From contig JBBRTJ010000057.1 of the NCBI GenBank assembly GCA_038244535.1, forward strand, positions 1 through 23,815: DNA of 23,815 bases, read 5' to 3'. Of this stretch, positions 22,554-23,815 are shown in pieces. The notes beneath the pieces are model-generated. The model had not been told where the DNA came from, ran no database searches, and saw only the letters and a program-made list of their open reading frames with translations. Both the position numbers and the translations under genes were made by a program. The first letter of the stretch is position 1, and every line of letters begins with the position of its first letter. The stretch is from JBBRTJ01 sp038244535. GTDB lineage: Bacteria > Actinomycetota > Acidimicrobiia > Acidimicrobiales > Ilumatobacteraceae.

Positions 22554-22847
22554 ATGAGTGAGATGTGCACGCACCTCGACCAGATGAGCGACCACGGGGC
22601 GAGCGGCAACGGATGCGTCGAGTGCCTGGCCTCGGGCGGTCATTGGGTGCACCTGCGCCGTTGCCTTGCGTGCGGTCACATCGGCTGCTGCGACAGCTCG
22701 CCCGGCAAGCACGCCACGGCTCACTTCCGCAGCACCACCCATCCCTTGATCCAGAGCTTCGAGCCGGGCGAGGAGTGGATCTGGTGCTACGTCGACGACA
22801 TCGCCCTCGAGCTGGACGGCAGACCGCCGAGCCCCGCCCACAGCTGA
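22554..22847 (+). CDS. Stand-alone UBP-type zinc-finger protein
   Basis: A 97-residue protein made almost wholly of a UBP-type zinc finger (PF02148 fold). Ligand candidates are in the expected order: C5-x-H7, C21-x2-C24, C37-x2-C40, C45, H53, H57 and H63, with CLACGHIGCCDSS and KHATAHFRSTTHPLIQSFEPGEEWIWCYVDD following the family closely. In eukaryotes this domain binds the C-terminal Gly-Gly of free ubiquitin; bacterial versions of this size are common in actinobacteria, and their ligand is unknown. The ATG has a strong GGAGG site 6 nt upstream. Its last 20 codons overlap, in antiparallel, the end of the DUF692 gene. Confidence 0.9.
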   Translation: MSEMCTHLDQMSDHGASGNGCVECLASGGHWVHLRRCLACGHIGCCDSSPGKHATAHFRSTTHPLIQSFEPGEEWIWCYVDDIALELDGRPPSPAHS

Positions 22848-23815
22848 TCAGCGCGCCCGCCGCGCCGTGCACCTGCCAGTGCCAGCAGGTCGGCTGGATC
22901 GCCCTCCAACGGCACGTCCTGTGGTGCGCCCGTTCGGGCGATGGCGAGCCGGGCCGCGTCCAAGGCGATCGCGTCATGCAGCCGGGCGACGCCACTCGGA
23001 GGCTCGTCCATGAGCCAGCAGAGGAACCGCTCGGCTTCGTCGTGGCCCCACAGGGCCGGCGGCCGGGCCGCGTGGTAGCGGGCGAGAAGACCATCGAGCC
23101 GTTCGCCCTCCATCTCGGCGAGCAGGAGCCGCATGGTGATCGGCGCGGCGGTGATCACGCGACTGTCTCGTCCCGCATCGACGAGGTGGCGCATCACCCT
23201 GACCGCTCGCGGATCGAGGGCGTCGATCGGCCCATCGCCGATCGCCCAGCCCGTTGCCGCACCAGCGAGCGAGGCCTCCCAGCGGGCTGGCTGGGGTCCT
23301 TCGCCAGAGGCGCGACGGTGCTCGTCGGGGCGCGCCAGGCGCCTGATGGTGCTGCGGCTGGCGGCGCTCAACAGTCGTCGGAGGTCATCGAGGTGGGCGT
23401 GCAACCCATCCAGACCCAGTCGCCAGAGGAAGGCGGGCTGGATCTCGAACGTGAGCAGTCGCACGTTCGGAAGGGCGGGCAGCACCAGCTCGGCCAGCTC
23501 CATCACCGGGCGCGGCGTGACCCCGCTGTGTGCGTCCAGCCACAGTCCGTCCCAAGCCAGGCCGCCCGCCACGTGCACCTCGGTGACCTGATCGAGGGGC
23601 AGGCGGCCGACGGCATCGAGCACCGGTTCACGTCCGTTGCGCTCGTTGCACCACAGGTTGTGGAGGTCGAGCACGATGCCGCAACCGCTCTGATTCGCGA
23701 CCGCGGCCACGACCTCGCCGTCGGTGAGCTCGTCGTCACCCATGGGCAGGTAGCTCACGCCGGTCTCGATGGCGAAGGGCACCGTCATCGCCTGCTGGTA
23801 CGCGGCGACGGCACG
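22787..23815 (-). CDS. DUF692/MNIO (multinuclear non-heme iron oxidative) family protein with C-terminal partner-like domain, N-terminus beyond right edge
   Basis: The frame is open to the last base, so 342 residues are visible and the N-terminal part is missing. Numbering from the edge, the first 130 residues match the later half of the DUF692 TIM barrel: E17 (FAIETGVSYL), D50 and N53 (IVLDLHNLW), H81 (TEVHVAGG), D94 and H96 (LDAHSG), E124 (TFEIQP). These residues correspond to iron-binding positions of MbnB/TglH-type enzymes, which modify cysteine residues of small ribosomally made peptides. Residues about 195-300 (ending ERFLCWLMD, then RLHDAIALDAARLAIA) resemble the separate partner proteins (DUF2063/MbnC-like). 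A basic, Gly-rich tail completes the protein. The ATG at 23788 is internal. No precursor peptide or transporter is visible on this side. Confidence 0.8.
   Translation of the reverse strand, partial: RAVAAYQQAMTVPFAIETGVSYLPMGDDELTDGEVVAAVANQSGCGIVLDLHNLWCNERNGREPVLDAVGRLPLDQVTEVHVAGGLAWDGLWLDAHSGVTPRPVMELAELVLPALPNVRLLTFEIQPAFLWRLGLDGLHAHLDDLRRLLSAASRSTIRRLARPDEHRRASGEGPQPARWEASLAGAATGWAIGDGPIDALDPRAVRVMRHLVDAGRDSRVITAAPITMRLLLAEMEGERLDGLLARYHAARPPALWGHDEAERFLCWLMDEPPSGVARLHDAIALDAARLAIARTGAPQDVPLEGDPADLLALAGARRGGRADQLWAGLGGLPSSSRAMSST

Noticed and set aside
22413..22841. N-terminal extension of the acyl-CoA dehydrogenase to 22841
   Set aside because: It would run antisense through the entire UBP zinc-finger gene and has shadow-like composition; dehydrogenase homology starts near ATG 22412.

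Overview
The window is high-GC DNA with strongly GC-biased third codon positions. Gene content and codon use suggest an actinobacterium, possibly an Acidimicrobiia-like lineage; that placement is inference. At least eight genes have a TAnnnT box 7-10 nt before the start codon and no Shine-Dalgarno, as in actinobacterial leaderless transcripts. I see no rRNA, tRNA, CRISPR array, transposase or phage gene. The content is mostly housekeeping and metabolic, with a few accessory genes.

Left part (1-6395): the N-terminal 835 residues of a large unrecognised protein (minus strand, cut by the left edge); two overlapping alpha/beta-hydrolase genes, the second lacking its nucleophilic serine; a FitA/VapB-FitB/VapC type toxin-antitoxin pair; and a plus-strand pair of a VOC/glyoxalase-fold protein and a prolyl aminopeptidase-like hydrolase.

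Middle (6396-13971): a LysM lipoprotein; a 51-residue single-pass membrane protein missed by length cut-offs; a minus-strand run of 3-hydroxyacyl-CoA dehydrogenase, leucyl/phenylalanyl-tRNA-protein transferase and an ethylmalonyl-CoA mutase-type B12 enzyme; then, on plus, an IphP-type tyrosine phosphatase, a small methyltransferase coupled to an S51-type peptidase, and on minus a membrane-anchored cyclophilin.

Right part (14092-23815): aspartate kinase and aspartate-semialdehyde dehydrogenase (the first two steps of the Lys/Met/Thr branch) flank a secreted beta-propeller sialidase-like protein. A MarR regulator and MFS exporter follow on minus, with a palindromic operator in their promoter. 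An acyl-CoA dehydrogenase overlaps a hotdog-like gene. A small UBP-type zinc-finger protein overlaps tail-to-tail with a DUF692 (MNIO) gene that runs off the right edge. That MNIO protein carries a long C-terminal part resembling the partner subunits of such enzymes and is the best candidate here for new biology.

Several units are separated by perfect GC-rich inverted repeats without U-tracts, as is usual in high-GC actinobacteria. No stretch longer than 300 bases lacks a gene.
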